Positions 19,771 to 30,104 are shown, counted from the first letter of the stretch. The stretch is DNA of 64,000 bases from Emiliania huxleyi CCMP1516 (GCF_000372725.1 NW_005200057.1:24102-88101); one strand, 5' to 3'. Notes: generated by a model not told the origin, from the sequence alone. Made by a program: numbers and translations.

Positions 19771-20951
19771 ACACTGCGAGAGCTGCCTCGGTGTCGCCCA
19801 GCTCGGTCAAAGGGCTCGCTCGAGCGACCACGTCAGACACGCAAGCTGTCGAATCCATTTCACGCTTGGGTTGGTTTCTTACGACGGCGTTCGGGGCGGT
19901 TGCCGACCTCTTTGGCGAAGTGGTAGATGATTCTCTTGGTTGGCCGCGCGATGCCGCCCTGCGCCCTGGCTTTCGAGACAAATGTTGACGATTCCGTTCT
20001 TGACAATGGAGCGCGTCGTAGTTCGAGTACTGTCCCTTGTGCTCACACCCACACAGTGTGCACCAAAGATGAACCCTGCACAAAGATCGCCTGGGCGGGG
20101 ACTTTTGCTCCTTTCACCCATCTCCTAGAGGTGTCCGTTTTATTTATTCATCTCTCACACCTCCCAGCCAAGTAGAAACGAGTAGGCAGAGGGAAGCTTC
20201 GCCAGCAGTGACGCTGAAATCTCGCATCGTGACATTGCACCTTCCCAACAGCAAGTGACGTTGCCGTTCGGCGACGAGAGCCTGTGATGCAACCCGTGTG
20301 CTGGCATCCGTCGTGACGCAGTGACTGATCCGGGAGTGAAATCTGACACACCGTCGCGACAGATTGGTCGTGAGACTATGCAGCGGCGGCGATCGGCCGC
20401 CACGGCTGCGTGGTGGCGTGGCGACGAGCCGTCGCTGCGAGCGGCGTCTCCGGGAGGCCTCTGGACGGCCTCGGCCCGGGTCTGCGAGGCCGTGGGTGTC
20501 AGAGGCGGGCGTGAGGGTCTCTCTGGCGCCTGCGGGTGGTCGGCCGCGCCGCTGTGATTTTTTTGAGAGCGCGACCACAAGACGGGTGGCGACGTCGACC
20601 ACGTCGACGCGGAGCCGCTGGCGATTTAATATTTAAGATCATACTTGATCAGGCACACCTCCCCGTATCTCCCCGTATCTCCCCGCATCTCCCCGCATCT
20701 CCCCTCATCTCCCGCCACACACGTCCCCGACACGTCCCCGACACGTCCCCCCACAGGATCATTTCTGTAGTATGTTCTTCCACTCAGCGACTGTAGCTGA
20801 GCTACTTCTTACGATCGAGATGACGACCTATACCATCCGGCGGGTTAGGGACACTGCGTTGGAGCCGCTTGCGGTTCCCTCGCTGGAAGAACCTGCGGTT
20901 CTTTTCTTGAGGCGCCCCGCCGGATTCGAGTCGGATCGATTTTTTTCTCCC
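19771..20951. other. Gene-poor region with simple repeats
   Basis: No family-like frame. Decamer repeats of ATCTCCCCGT/C lie at 20660-20710, and ACACGTCCCCG repeats at about 20716-20752. Confidence 0.4.
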
Positions 20952-20967
20952 TAAATTCTCTTTCTGA
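20952..20967 (+). promoter_or_regulatory. T-rich motif upstream of RAD51C
   Basis: TAAATTCTCTTTCTGA, about 175 bp before the start codon. Confidence 0.45.
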
Positions 20968-21143
20968 CAGCGCCAAATGGCCGAAGCTCCTTGCTCGCTC
21001 CGCTCGGTAGGCTGGTTGCTGGTAGCACCCCAGCACCGGGGGGGTCCTGAGAGCTCTGGTCGGTGCTCTCTTCAGCACAGTAGTGGGCCCCGAAAGAACT
21101 CGCGCCGCCTCGGGCGTTCCCGCTCGGCCGTGCTCACCTCACC

Positions 21144-22438
21144 ATGGACCTGTCCGCCCTCCCGCTCCCGCCCTCGCGGCTCGCTCTCCTCCACACCGCC
21201 GGGTACCGCAAGCGCAGCGACCTGGACGGCGTCATCGCGGCGACGCTCGCGCAAAAGATTGGCGGCACGGCGGCCGAGGCTGCGCGGCTGCTGGCCAACG
21301 TGCACTCGGGCGGCAGCAGCTCGGACGACCTGGGCGCAAACTACCTGCGCACCTCGGCTCGCACCGGCCTCGCGCTTCTGCAGGAGGAGCGCGCCGCCCA
21401 GAAGATTGTCACGCTCGTGCAGCCGCTCGACGAGCTTCTCGGCGGCGGCGTGCGGCCGGGCCAGCTCACCGAGGTTGCGGGCGTGCCCGGCGTGGGCAAG
21501 ACGCAGATGGGGATGCAGCTGGCCGTCAACGCCGCCGTCCCTCACGCACTCGGCGGCGCCGGTGGCGAGACGGCCTACATCGACACGGAGGGCTCCTTCT
21601 CGGCGCAGCGGGTGCGCGAGATGGCGGAGGGGCTCGTGGGCTCGCTGTGGCAGAGCCTCGTGGCGTGCCGGCCCGAGGAGCGGGGCGCGCGGGAGGAGGC
21701 GCTGCGCGGCCTCACCTGCGAGGGCGTCCTCTCCGGCATCCACGTCTTTCGCTGCCACGACCTCGCCGAGCTGGTCGCCGCGGTCAAGGGTCTCTGCGCG
21801 TTTGCCGAGGGGCGCTCGTCGCGCGTGCGCCTGGTGGTGGTCGACTCGGTCGCGTTCCACTTCCGGCACGAGAACCTCCCCTTCGCGCGCCGGCTCCAGC
21901 TCCTCGGAACCGTCAGCCAGGCGCTCCTCGACTTTGCGCGCGCCGAGCGCGCCGCGGCGGTGCTGGTGAACCAGGTGACGACACCTCGCAGACACTGCCC
22001 AGACATTTCCCAGAGATTGCCTGGACGCTTCCTAGACACTTCCTCTCTTGCCAATCAGGTGACGACGAAGGTCAACGACGCGACCAACGACTCGTTCCTC
22101 GCGCCTGCGCTCGGCGAGTCGTGGGCAGACTGCCGCACCAAGCGCGTGCTCCTGGAGTGGCAAGGGTTCGACGGTGTGGTAGTGTATGATAGGCGCACAC
22201 CTGCCACACCAAGCTGATGCTCGAGTGGCGGCAGCGCACCCGCGTCGCGCGCCTCTACAAGGGCGGCCCGCCCGGCTGCGTGCCTTACCAGGTCCTCACC
22301 GAAGGTGTGCGCAGGGCGGAGGGCGCAGCGGCGGCGGCGCCCGAGCTGGCTGCGGCGTCGCTCGCGCGGCAGCGGGACGAGCAGGCGGGCGCTTGGGCGG
22401 CGCAGGAGCCGAAGCGGCAGCACACAGGCGACTCGTGA
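21144..22438 (+). CDS. RAD51C: RAD51C-like recombinase paralogue
   Basis: DNA-repair ATPase of the RecA/RAD51 family, acting in homologous recombination. Three exons, 21144..21974, 22059..22145 and 22214..22438, give 380 residues, the usual RAD51C size. The N-terminal helical domain is residues 1-80. The linker and core begin near ERAAQKIVTLVQPLDELLGG. Walker A is GVPGVGKTQ, Walker B is RLVVVDSVAFHF, and LVNQVTTK is the loop L2-side motif. Intron 1 (84 bp) is a multiple of three without stops, so it can be misread as coding; it is recognised by the repeated AGGTGACGAC at both ends. Intron 2 also sits between two similar copies of the exon sequence around TGCCRCACCAAG. Both introns use GT donors. 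The C-terminus is an Ala-rich tail with a PKRQHTGDS basic end. Confidence 0.85.
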
Positions 22439-22842
22439 GGCGGGAATCGGACGAGCGCCCAGTGGCAGCTCTCCCCTGTCCAGAGTCCACGCACCGCGCA
22501 TGCACTTGAGGAGGCTTTCGGGTGGCTGGGGTGCACTTGCCCACGGCTTCTCTTGCTACTTCTGTCGGGTGACAATCGTACGTTCGCCTATCTTTGTCTA
22601 TGTCCGCCGCGGTGTAATAGTGAAAGAGACTGTCGAGCGGGAGGAGAAGTAAATACCTGGCAGGTTTTAAACCTGCTACGTACCTGGGTACGAACCCTAC
22701 GTATACGTGCATGTTTATCTTTATGGGGTCTGCTGAAGTGAGTGAACGAATGGCGGCGTGGGCTGCGAGCAACGAGCTGAGAGCGGCGACATGAATCATG
22801 ATGCTGAACCGCACACACAGTCACAGAGCCGGTGTGCGCGGT
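22439..22842. other. Intergenic region between convergent genes
   Basis: RAD51C (+) and the kelch gene (-) converge here. A near-palindrome, CAGGTTTTAAACCTG, lies at 22659-22673, and TACGTAC steps follow. Confidence 0.45.
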
Positions 22843-24804
22843 TCACAGCGGGCCCGAAATGCCCTGCCGGTACCCCTGCGCGACCAGCGCATGCGCTGAG
22901 CGGTGCGCCCTGCCCCTCGCCCACCAGAGTGCAAGGCAGCAGAGGAGTCCGCCGCATACCGCTGCCGGCCCGCCGCCGCCCACCGCCGCCCAACCCTCCG
23001 GCGCGGCTGCCTCGCCGGCGGCGGAGAAGGCGGTGAAGGCGGGCTCCGCGCCGGGCTGCGGCTTCAAGCTTGGGACGATGAGGCGGTCGATCGCGTTGTG
23101 GTACCTACGCGGTGCTCTCGCAGGGGGGTGGGGAGGAGAGGCGCGGCTGCGGCGTGGGGAGGAGAGGCGCGCGCATGTACGGCTTGTACGACTCGCCTGC
23201 AGGAAGGTTCAGAGAGGGTTCAGAGAGGGCCCAGAGAGGGTTCAGAGAGGGTTCAGAGAGGGTTCAGAGAGGGTTCAGAGAGGGCTCAGAGAGGGTTCAG
23301 AGAGGGCCCGGAGAAGAGAGGGGTCCCGATGTGCCCTGCTCACGCCACTCGCCTCCAAAGAGGTAGAAGGCGCCACTCGACGGGTCGCGGACAACGCCTT
23401 GCCGGTAGCGGTGAGTCGGCGAGCTCGGCGTGCTCACGCGGCGCCAGCCTCCTCCCGCGTACACCCACGCGTCGCCGTAGCACGTGCACCTGCGGCAGGC
23501 CGACTCGCGCACTGACTCTCGCGCCCCCGACTCTCGCGCCCCCGGACCTCCCTTTCCGCAACCCTCGGCTCGGACAATCTCCGTCAATCTCGGTCAATCT
23601 GAGTCAATCTGAGTCAATCTGAGTCAATCTGAGTCAATCTCGGCCAGTCTCGCGAGCCGCACCCGGGCGTGCAGTGTGCTCCGCCGTACAGCAGCAGGCT
23701 GTCGGGCGGCGCCGCGACGAGGGAGGCGTGCGATCGGGCAGCCGGCGCAAGCGGCACGGGCCCGTGGCCCAGCCGGCTCTGCGTGAGAAGCGACCAGCGC
23801 CGCGTCGTCGCGTCAAAGTGCCACAAGTCGTCGAGCGGGGTGGGCGGGGAGCGGCTGCCCGGCTTGCCGCGCCGCGTGCCGCCGAAGACGAAGAAGCCGC
23901 GCCCGTCCGGCGCCGCGCCTACCGCCACTCCCTCGCGTGTCGGCGTCGCGTCGCGAGGCGGAGAGGGCGCGGCGGGGAGGGCGCGCGCTTGCGGCGGCGG
24001 CGTGGCGCGTGCCCGGGTGCTGCCCTCCTGCGGATGCGACCGCCGCCGCGTCGTCCACCTGCCATGGTAGTGATCGAGATCAATTGGACGACGATCGGAT
24101 GAGAGACCCACCAGACCTTGCGAGCTCCAGGCCGCACCTTTGTCCACGCACGGGCGGCGAAGGAGAAGCGCCACGTGTCGTCGCGTTCGAGCCCGCCGTA
24201 GACGTACATCGCGTCGCCTGCGGCAGGCGGCTGGCTCTGAGGGAGGGAGGGAGGGAGGGAGGGAGGGAGGGAGAGAGAGAGAGACAGAGAGAGAGAGAGA
24301 CAGAGAGACAGAGAGAGAGAGCGGTGGCGTCGCGCCGACGAGGGCGGCCACATGCAGCGCGCGCTTCGGCGGCGCCCTGCCGGCCGGCGTGACGGACGAC
24401 CACGTGAAGCTACTCAGGTCGAGCCGCCAGAGCTCCGAGTTCCACGCCTTGAAGACATAATTGTGCAGCGAGTGCTTGTGCCCGCCGTCGTCGCCGCCGT
24501 ACATGTAGAGGCCGCCGTCAAACACGACGGCGGAGGCGGAGTAGCGCGCCGACGGCGCACCGTGCCGTTCGCCGCGGTGCACCTGCCGCCACGCGCCGCG
24601 CGACACCTCAAACACCCACGCGTCGGACAGCCATGCCGGCTGGCGGATGTCGTGGTTGTAAAAGTAGCCGTGCGTTACGACGATGCGGCCTTCGTGCCAC
24701 ACGACGCACGCCGAGTAACGCACCGACGGGTGCGCGGAGTCGCCGATCATCGGGCGGTGCTCGGGCAACACCACGTCCCAGGCGGCAAGAGTCGGGTCGG
24801 GCAT
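22843..24804 (-). CDS. Kelch-repeat protein with a C-terminal membrane anchor
   Basis: Six exons, complement(22843..23104, 23175..23196, 23344..23489, 23663..24027, 24138..24217, 24336..24804), give 447 residues with all phases consistent. Exon 5 is a 22-nt microexon needed to make SYKPYMYHNAIDRL. Kelch motifs recur (YSACVVWHEG, YSASAVVFDGGLYMYGGDD, GDAMYVYGG, RGFFVFGG, DSLLLYGG, GAFYLFGGEW), forming a beta-propeller like the kelch/adagio-type plant and protist proteins. The last exon carries a hydrophobic segment (AVCGGLLCCLALWW) followed by Arg, a likely tail anchor. Introns 1 and 5 have GC donors, the others GT. Minisatellites fill introns 1, 3 and 4. The role and binding partner are unknown. 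Confidence 0.8.
23205..23312. repeat. 11-bp minisatellite (TTCAGAGAGGG) in kelch intron 4
   Basis: About ten tandem copies with minor variants, between the donor at 23343 and acceptor at 23197 (minus strand). Confidence 0.9.
23579..23642. repeat. 10-bp minisatellite (TCAATCTGAG) in kelch intron 3
   Basis: Six tandem copies of the decamer. Confidence 0.9.
24238..24322. repeat. Purine microsatellite (GGGA)n(GAGA)n in kelch intron 1
   Basis: Runs of GGGA followed by GA and CAGAGA. On the coding strand this gives the pyrimidine tract before the acceptor. Confidence 0.9.
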
Positions 24805-24878
24805 CGTCGCGCGCTGGATTGAAGAAAAATGCGGCAGCCGGCGGTATGAACAGGAGCGTTGTCGGGCATTGGGAGGCC

Positions 24879-24892
24879 AGAAGAAAAGAATC
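24879..24892 (-). promoter_or_regulatory. T-rich motif upstream of the kelch gene
   Basis: Minus-strand GGATTCTTTTCTTC, about 75 bp before the start at 24804. Confidence 0.45.
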
Positions 24893-24944
24893 CGGCGTGA
24901 GGAGACCGGGGCGCGCGCGAGTCCTCGACCGAAGAGAGCTGGCC

Positions 24945-25192
24945 CCACTTCCCGGGGAGGGGCGGCGTGGCGATCCAATGCCGCCGCCCTCGCCCGAGGA
25001 GTCGGGCATGGGATCACCGTCGGTGATAGCGACAGAATCGGACAGAGTCAGAGAAGACGAGACGGTGGCGGGGCCGCGGCTGAAAAAGGCTAGCAGGGGC
25101 TAGGAGGGGAGGTCGGGCCCCGCGCCCGTCGGATGATCATCGGAAGGCGAACAAGAGGAAGAACTCAGAGGAGAGGGGAGCCTCCTCCGGAG
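24945..25192 (+). repeat. Dispersed 240-bp repeat, copy 1
   Basis: Nearly identical, in reverse orientation, to 55300-55545. It lies between the divergent kelch and membrane-protein genes. Both copies keep a short frame beginning MPxPSPEESGMGSPSV and continuing to AGPRLKKA. In this copy the frame ends soon after, near 25103. Confidence 0.8.
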
Positions 25193-25215
25193 TGATCGTC
25201 GACCAGTCCAGTGCG

Positions 25216-26019
25216 ATGGCGTCGGCAGCTGGCAAGCCAGTGGTGTCGCAACGCACAGCCAAGCAACGGAAAGGCTTCTGCGACCACCTCGAGGACGGCC
25301 GGATGGATAATCAGAAAATCATCGCCGTGCTGGCAGCGCTGAACGTCGCTTCCCTCTGCTGCTATGCCGCCGAGTACATGGCGACCGGACACGTCGTCGC
25401 TAGTTCGGGGACGAAGGTCTCGGGCTGGCACGAGGTCCCGGCCACCGTCGCCTTTTTGGGTTTCGTGCATCAGGCCTTCAAGAAGGGCGGCTGGCACGCG
25501 CTGATCGGAAAGGTCTCGATCGTCGCGGCGGTTCTGTGCCTAGCCTTTGTGGTCCCGAATCTCAGGCCCGGCATCCTGATGCAGTTCGAGTGGGCCGAGG
25601 CGCTCAAGCGCTCCATGGGCGACGGCGTGCTGGTCCTTCTCATCCGAGTGTGGAACGAGGCCGTGAATATCCACCAGTTCATGCTCTACGGAGTGCTGCT
25701 GCTGCACCAGCTCTACAGAGGCTACGTGGCCGTGCGGGTGCACAAGGACGTCGGGCAGCACAAGCGCCACATGCAGAGCGCCACCATGTTCCTCTTTGGC
25801 CCCCTCGCCCAGCGCTTCTGCTTCAACCACCTGACGCCCAAGCGCGCCGAGCACGCGGTGCTGTGGCAGGTTGGGACCTACTCCGCCCTCATGCTCCTGA
25901 TCGACCAGTCCGCCGCCAGGCCGACGCTGCGAGCCACGCTGGCCCTCGCCCTCGTCCTCGCGGGGGTCTTTGTCGGCCGAGGCGAGAGCGGCTTGCAGTG
26001 CATGCTCGTGATCGCGTAG
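25216..26019 (+). CDS. Multi-pass membrane protein of unknown function
   Basis: A 267-residue intronless protein from ATG 25216. Five or six hydrophobic segments are visible: about residues 35-55 (IIAVLAALNVASLCCYAAEYM), 75-90, 100-120 (VSIVAAVLCLAFVVPN), 135-185, 215-235 and a C-terminal one near ALALVLAGVFVG. A His/Lys-rich loop HKDVGQHKRHMQ precedes a segment ending RFCFN. This loosely recalls four-helix haem- or quinone-binding membrane proteins (DUF2306-like), but I cannot confirm that. No signal peptide. The 5' flank is the dispersed 240-bp repeat. Confidence 0.6.
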   Translation: MASAAGKPVVSQRTAKQRKGFCDHLEDGRMDNQKIIAVLAALNVASLCCYAAEYMATGHVVASSGTKVSGWHEVPATVAFLGFVHQAFKKGGWHALIGKVSIVAAVLCLAFVVPNLRPGILMQFEWAEALKRSMGDGVLVLLIRVWNEAVNIHQFMLYGVLLLHQLYRGYVAVRVHKDVGQHKRHMQSATMFLFGPLAQRFCFNHLTPKRAEHAVLWQVGTYSALMLLIDQSAARPTLRATLALALVLAGVFVGRGESGLQCMLVIA

Positions 26020-26079
26020 GGAGGGTATGCGCGGTCCGCGGTGAGGGGGCCGGGCGTGTGTGAGTGAGCGAAAAAGCCT

Positions 26080-26345
26080 GCAAAGCTATAAATAAATAAA
26101 ACGGGCACGCCAAACGAGGGGTGGGAGAAGGACAGGGTTCCCACCTGCAAAGCTGAAAGAAAGAAAGAAAACGGACAACCCAAGGGAGGGATGGGAGGAC
26201 GGCACGCCGCCACATAAATAAATAAATAGAGCAGTCATCTCCAGGGAGAGATGGGCGACGCACACGAACACAGAGGGACAGTGCGCACCCCGCCCCGCTC
26301 GCAGGGCGTGTGCATCACACAGCACGCCGCCACCACACAGGGCAA
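26080..26345. repeat. Array of dispersed repeat modules
   Basis: At least three modules stand head to tail, each an (NAAA)n run followed by a G-rich GGGAGxGATGGG sequence and a GCACGCC or ACACAGG end. Bases 26215-26330 are almost identical to 54232-54340. The array occupies the promoter side of the first F-box/RCC1 gene. Confidence 0.8.
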
Positions 26346-26356
26346 AGACAGAGTAA

Positions 26357-26394
26357 AATTCTTCTTCTCCAGTGTTTAAATTCTTCTTCTCGCG
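26357..26394 (+). promoter_or_regulatory. Twin T-rich start-proximal motifs of the F-box/RCC1 gene
   Basis: AAATTCTTCTTCTCC at 26357 and AAATTCTTCTTCTCGCG ending at the ATG (26395). Confidence 0.5.
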
Positions 26395-27810
26395 ATGTCC
26401 ACCCCGCCGCGCCGCCACTCGCGCCGCCTCGCCGCCGCCGCCTCCGCCGCGCCCCCGCCAAGTACGCCGCCGCCCGCCCGCCTCCTCGACCTCCCCACGG
26501 ACCTCCTCGTGCGCGCCCTCTCTCGCTGCGACCCCGCCGACATCGCTCGCGTCGCGGCCGTCTCGCTGCTCTTCCACGCCTCGCTCGCCGTGGAGGCCAT
26601 CCGCTTGTGGGCGCAAGAGCGCGGCTTCGAGCTGCCGGCGCAGCCAGAGGGCGAGAGCTGCGCCGTGCGGTGGCTGTGCTTTGCTGCGCTGCTGCGCGAG
26701 GCCAACCCGCCGGTGAGGGCTGCGGCAGGCTCCTCGCACAGCCTCTTCATCGACGGCGAGGGGCGGCTCTCGTCGTGCGGCTCGGAACCGGAGGGCGAGG
26801 AGGAGGACGAGGACGAAGAGGAGGTATTTCAAGGCCTTCTCGGCCATGACGAGAGCGTGACGCGGCTCAATACGCCGACCCGCTTCCCTTCTCCGCTGGG
26901 CGGCGAGCGTGCCGTGAGCGTGTCGGCGGGACGCAAACACAGCCTCGCAATCACCGCCGACGGCGCTGTCTTGAGCTGGGGCGATGAAGAGTTTGGCAAG
27001 AAGGTGGAGGCCTTTGCTGGGCGGCGCGTCGTCGCTGTGTCGGCTGGAGCCGATCACAACCTCGCCCTCACCGCCGATGGCGCTGTCTGGAGCTGGGGCT
27101 GGGGAAGTTTTGGCGCGCTGGGCCACGGCGACGAGCAGGACCAGCTGCAGCCGAAGAAGGTTGAGGCCTTGGCAGGGCGCGTCGTCGCTGTGTCGGCTGG
27201 AGGATACCACAGCCTCGCCATCACCGCCGACGGCAGCGTCTGGAGCTGGGGCCGTGGAGCCCTTGGCCGGCTGGGCCACGGCGACCGGCAGAGCCAGCTG
27301 CTGCCCAAGAAGATCGAGGCCTTGACTGACCTGCGCGTTGTCGCTGTGTCGGCGGGATACTTTCACAGCCTCGCCATCACCGCCGGTGGCGCTGTCTGGA
27401 GCTGGGGCGCTGGAGAGGATGGCCAGCTGGGCCACAGCGACGAGCAGGACCAGCTGCTGCCCAAAAAGGTCGAGGCCTTCACCGGCCAGCGCGTCGTCGC
27501 TGTGTCGGCTGGATGCGACCACAGCTTCGCCATCACCGCCGATGGCAGCCTCTGGAGCTGGGGCCGTGGAGAGGATGGCGAGTTGGGCCACGGCGACGAG
27601 CAGCGCCAGCTGCTGCCCAAGAAGGTCGAGGCCTTTGCTGGCCAGCGCGTCGTCGCTGTGTCGGCGGGAATCGACCACAGCATCGCCATCACCGCTGACG
27701 GCGCTGTCTTCACCTGGGGCGGTGGCGAGACCGGCTGCCTAGGCCACGGAGAGGACCTGTCGAACCAGCTGCTGCCCAAGAAGATCGAGGCGTGGGGCCT
27801 GGGGCGGTGA
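26395..27810 (+). CDS. F-box and RCC1-repeat protein, copy 1
   Basis: A 471-residue intronless protein. A low-complexity Pro/Ala start leads to an F-box-like helix region at about 30-75 (LLDLPTDLLVRALSRCDP). This would link it to SCF ubiquitin ligases, though that role is inference. Residues about 105-465 form RCC1 repeats, each with AVSAGxxHSLAITADGAVWSWG and a (L)GHGDEQDQLLPKKVEA segment, predicting a beta-propeller. An acidic insertion (EEEDEDEEE) follows the first repeat, and one repeat is shortened (DEEFGKKVEA). Three paralogues lie at 30.6, 49.0-50.4 and 52.4-53.8 kb. Neighbouring repeats are alike in DNA, a sign of recent expansion or gene conversion. Confidence 0.8.
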   Translation: MSTPPRRHSRRLAAAASAAPPPSTPPPARLLDLPTDLLVRALSRCDPADIARVAAVSLLFHASLAVEAIRLWAQERGFELPAQPEGESCAVRWLCFAALLREANPPVRAAAGSSHSLFIDGEGRLSSCGSEPEGEEEDEDEEEVFQGLLGHDESVTRLNTPTRFPSPLGGERAVSVSAGRKHSLAITADGAVLSWGDEEFGKKVEAFAGRRVVAVSAGADHNLALTADGAVWSWGWGSFGALGHGDEQDQLQPKKVEALAGRVVAVSAGGYHSLAITADGSVWSWGRGALGRLGHGDRQSQLLPKKIEALTDLRVVAVSAGYFHSLAITAGGAVWSWGAGEDGQLGHSDEQDQLLPKKVEAFTGQRVVAVSAGCDHSFAITADGSLWSWGRGEDGELGHGDEQRQLLPKKVEAFAGQRVVAVSAGIDHSIAITADGAVFTWGGGETGCLGHGEDLSNQLLPKKIEAWGLGR

Positions 27811-28200
27811 GCGATGGGGGGCGGAAGCCGGAACGGAGCGGGGTCTTTGATGAGCCTGTGAGTCTGTGAGCCTGTGCCCTGACTTGGCACTTGGGGGTAT
27901 GAGGAGAAGGACATTTGCGCGCAGGCGGCGCCTAGGGCGGCGCGGGCGGCTCGCGTCGTCGAGGCTCGAGCGGACGCGCTTTTTCGTGTACAATTTCAAA
28001 AAAAAACGCATGGCGGTGACCCCGTGTGCGTCTGCGTGCGGGGCGTGAGGTGACTGGAGTGACTCATATATGAACCCCACACACACACCACCGCGGGGTA
28101 TGGGCCATGCAGCGCGCTGGGGGCGGCGCGGGACCAGCTCCTCTCTTTCCGGTGGGTGGGTGGGTGGTGGTGGGGGGGGGGGGCAAGGGGGTTCATTTAT
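27811..28200. other. Intergenic region between convergent genes
   Basis: 3' ends of the F-box/RCC1 gene (+) and HET-like/LRR gene (-). Holds poly-A near 27999 and G-rich runs at 28160-28190. No gene seen. Confidence 0.4.
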
Positions 28201-30013
28201 TCACAACACGCACGTGACGCCCTTCGCCGCGCACGCCGCCCCGAGCGCGACGGCCGCCGCCTCGCTCGCCGCGTGACGCCGGAGGGACAGCCGCGCGAGG
28301 CTCGCCGGGGCGTCGTCCGCCGCGACCGCCGCCGCCAGCGCCTCGACGCCTCGGTCGCCCACCCCATTCTCGTCGAGGTGCAGCTCGCGGAGGGAGGTCG
28401 CGCGCGGGAGCGCCGCCGCCAGCGCGGCGGCGCCCTCGTCGCCCACGCCGTTCCAGTTGAGCGAGAGCTTCTCGCACGGCGCCAGCGCCCCGGCCGCCAT
28501 CAGCGACGCGATGGCCGCCGCCTCGGCGCCGCCCCAGCCGAGGTCGACGAACTCGAGCACCGCCTGAAGCAATCGTGCCACGCTCTCGCGCTGATGGCTG
28601 GGGCCGCGGCGGGTGGGTGAAGAGATGGGAGGCTGCAGGCAGGCGGCAGAGGCATCGAGACAGGGCAGCAGTGGAAGGCATGCACACTGGAAAGGCGTAC
28701 ACAGGAGTGAGAGGAGGAGGAGGCGGTGGGGCGGATGCAGCAGTGAGAGGCGCGCGCCGCGGCGGCGAAGCGCTCGGCGAAGCCGGCGCGGTAGAGGTCC
28801 GCGACCAGCGGGCGGTCGCACTTTCCGTTGGTGAAGCCCTTCGACTCGAGGGCGGCGGCGAACTCGTCCGGCGGCAACGGCGCGCGGCGGCGCTGCCGGC
28901 ACTGCGCCTGCAGCTCGGCCCACCTGCGATTCACCGCGCCGTCGCGCTTAGAGCCGGCTGTCACAGGTCTGTGGCGTCGGTTAAGCTCTTATGAGCGGGT
29001 GACAGGTGGGGAGCCGAAGGAGGGGAGCTAGCTTCCACGAGCTGGGCTCGCCGGCTCTTCTCGCCCGTGTCGAGGCCGAGGTCGAGCAGCTTGCGCGAGT
29101 CTTTGACGAGCGCCGCCCAGGAGGCCTCGCAGAAGCACCAGCCGCGGTCGGGGTACGGCGCGGTGTTGCCCGACCGCCTGTACCGCGCGGGGTCGTCATA
29201 GTCGGGCGGGAAGGCGGTCAGCATAAAGACAAACGTCTCCGGGTGCGAGTAGAAGGCGCCGAGGCTGCCCAGCGCACGCTTGAAGAGCACGTCCTCCGCC
29301 GGGTACCGGCCGCCCTCGTCGGTGTGAGTGCGCGGCTGCGGCGCGCCTCCGGCGCCGCGGCAGCGTTGGTGGATGCACATAAAGTCAATGAAGACTGCGA
29401 ACCGGCCAAAGGACTTGACAAGCAGTTTGAGTGCGCGGCCAACCACGCGGAGGTTGTGGCCCCGAGGGTCCGGGTGGTCGGGCTGGAGCCAGCAGTGCGA
29501 GCAGCAGGCGATGCGGAGGAACGGGAACGGGTTCTGCGCCGCTTTGAGCTCCGAGAGGGAGACAAACGCAGCATCGGGCAGCGCCTGGCGCGGCAGCATT
29601 ACGCCGTCGGGTCGCTCGGACTGCTCGATGAGGTAGCTTGCATCGATGAGCGCCACGGCGCCAGAGGAGAGCACGCTCTCGAAGTCGGAGCCGCCGCGCG
29701 CGAGCCAGAGCTGAGCGGCCTCGTCGGTGACAGCGACACTGGTGGTAGCGGGCATGTGCGGTTGCATATCTTGGCCGCGCTGCGCTTCGATGAGACGCGA
29801 GTTTGTTGCGTGGCTTGGGGGCAACAGCTCCTTGACGTCTAGGGGCGCCTTTGGCCCTGGCGGCGGCGGCCCGGCGTGGGAGCCAAAAGAATTGAAACCC
29901 GCGCGCAAAGTTTTCTTTTCCTCGCGATCATAAGGAGTGCACAGATTGGGTGTTTCCACAATCAAACCGTCCGTGAAGAGTGCTTGATTCACGGACAGCG
30001 AGGCTGCCCGCAT
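28201..30013 (-). CDS. HET-like domain protein with C-terminal leucine-rich repeats
   Basis: Probably one gene. The large exon from ATG 30013 encodes a domain with IACCSHCWLQPDHPDP, a strand VFIDFMCIHQ, FVFMLTAFPPDY and RGWCFCEASWA, the layout of the protist HET-like/TIR-like family. Its frame stops at 28961. Downstream, a frame with RRAPLPPDEFAAALESKGFTNG has no ATG, continues the family pattern, and is spliced (GC donor at 28757, acceptor ending 28591) to RI-type leucine-rich repeats (LSLNWNGVGDEGAAALAAAL, LRELHLDENGVG) ending at 28201. The junction between HET exon and the 28.7-28.95 kb exon is not resolved; GTGAATCGCAG near 28927 is a candidate acceptor. Function unknown; such domains act in recognition or signalling in fungi. 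Confidence 0.6.
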
Positions 30014-30073
30014 GTTCAATCGTTGCCCGCAAGCGGAGCTCCCCACCGGGGGCTTGAAGACACTGAGCCGAGC

Positions 30074-30104
30074 GCGCGCCGGCGGCGGACCGCCGCCGGC
30101 GCGC
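30074..30104. repeat. Perfect 15-bp GC hairpin
   Basis: GCGCGCCGGCGGCGG at 30074-30088 is the exact reverse complement of 30090-30104, leaving a single-base loop. It is upstream of the HET-like gene. Confidence 0.9.

Noticed and set aside
21976..22058. Reading RAD51C straight through its first intron
   Set aside because: The 84-bp insert is a multiple of three without stops, but it breaks the conserved LVNQVTTK segment and is flanked by GT/AG and a direct repeat.
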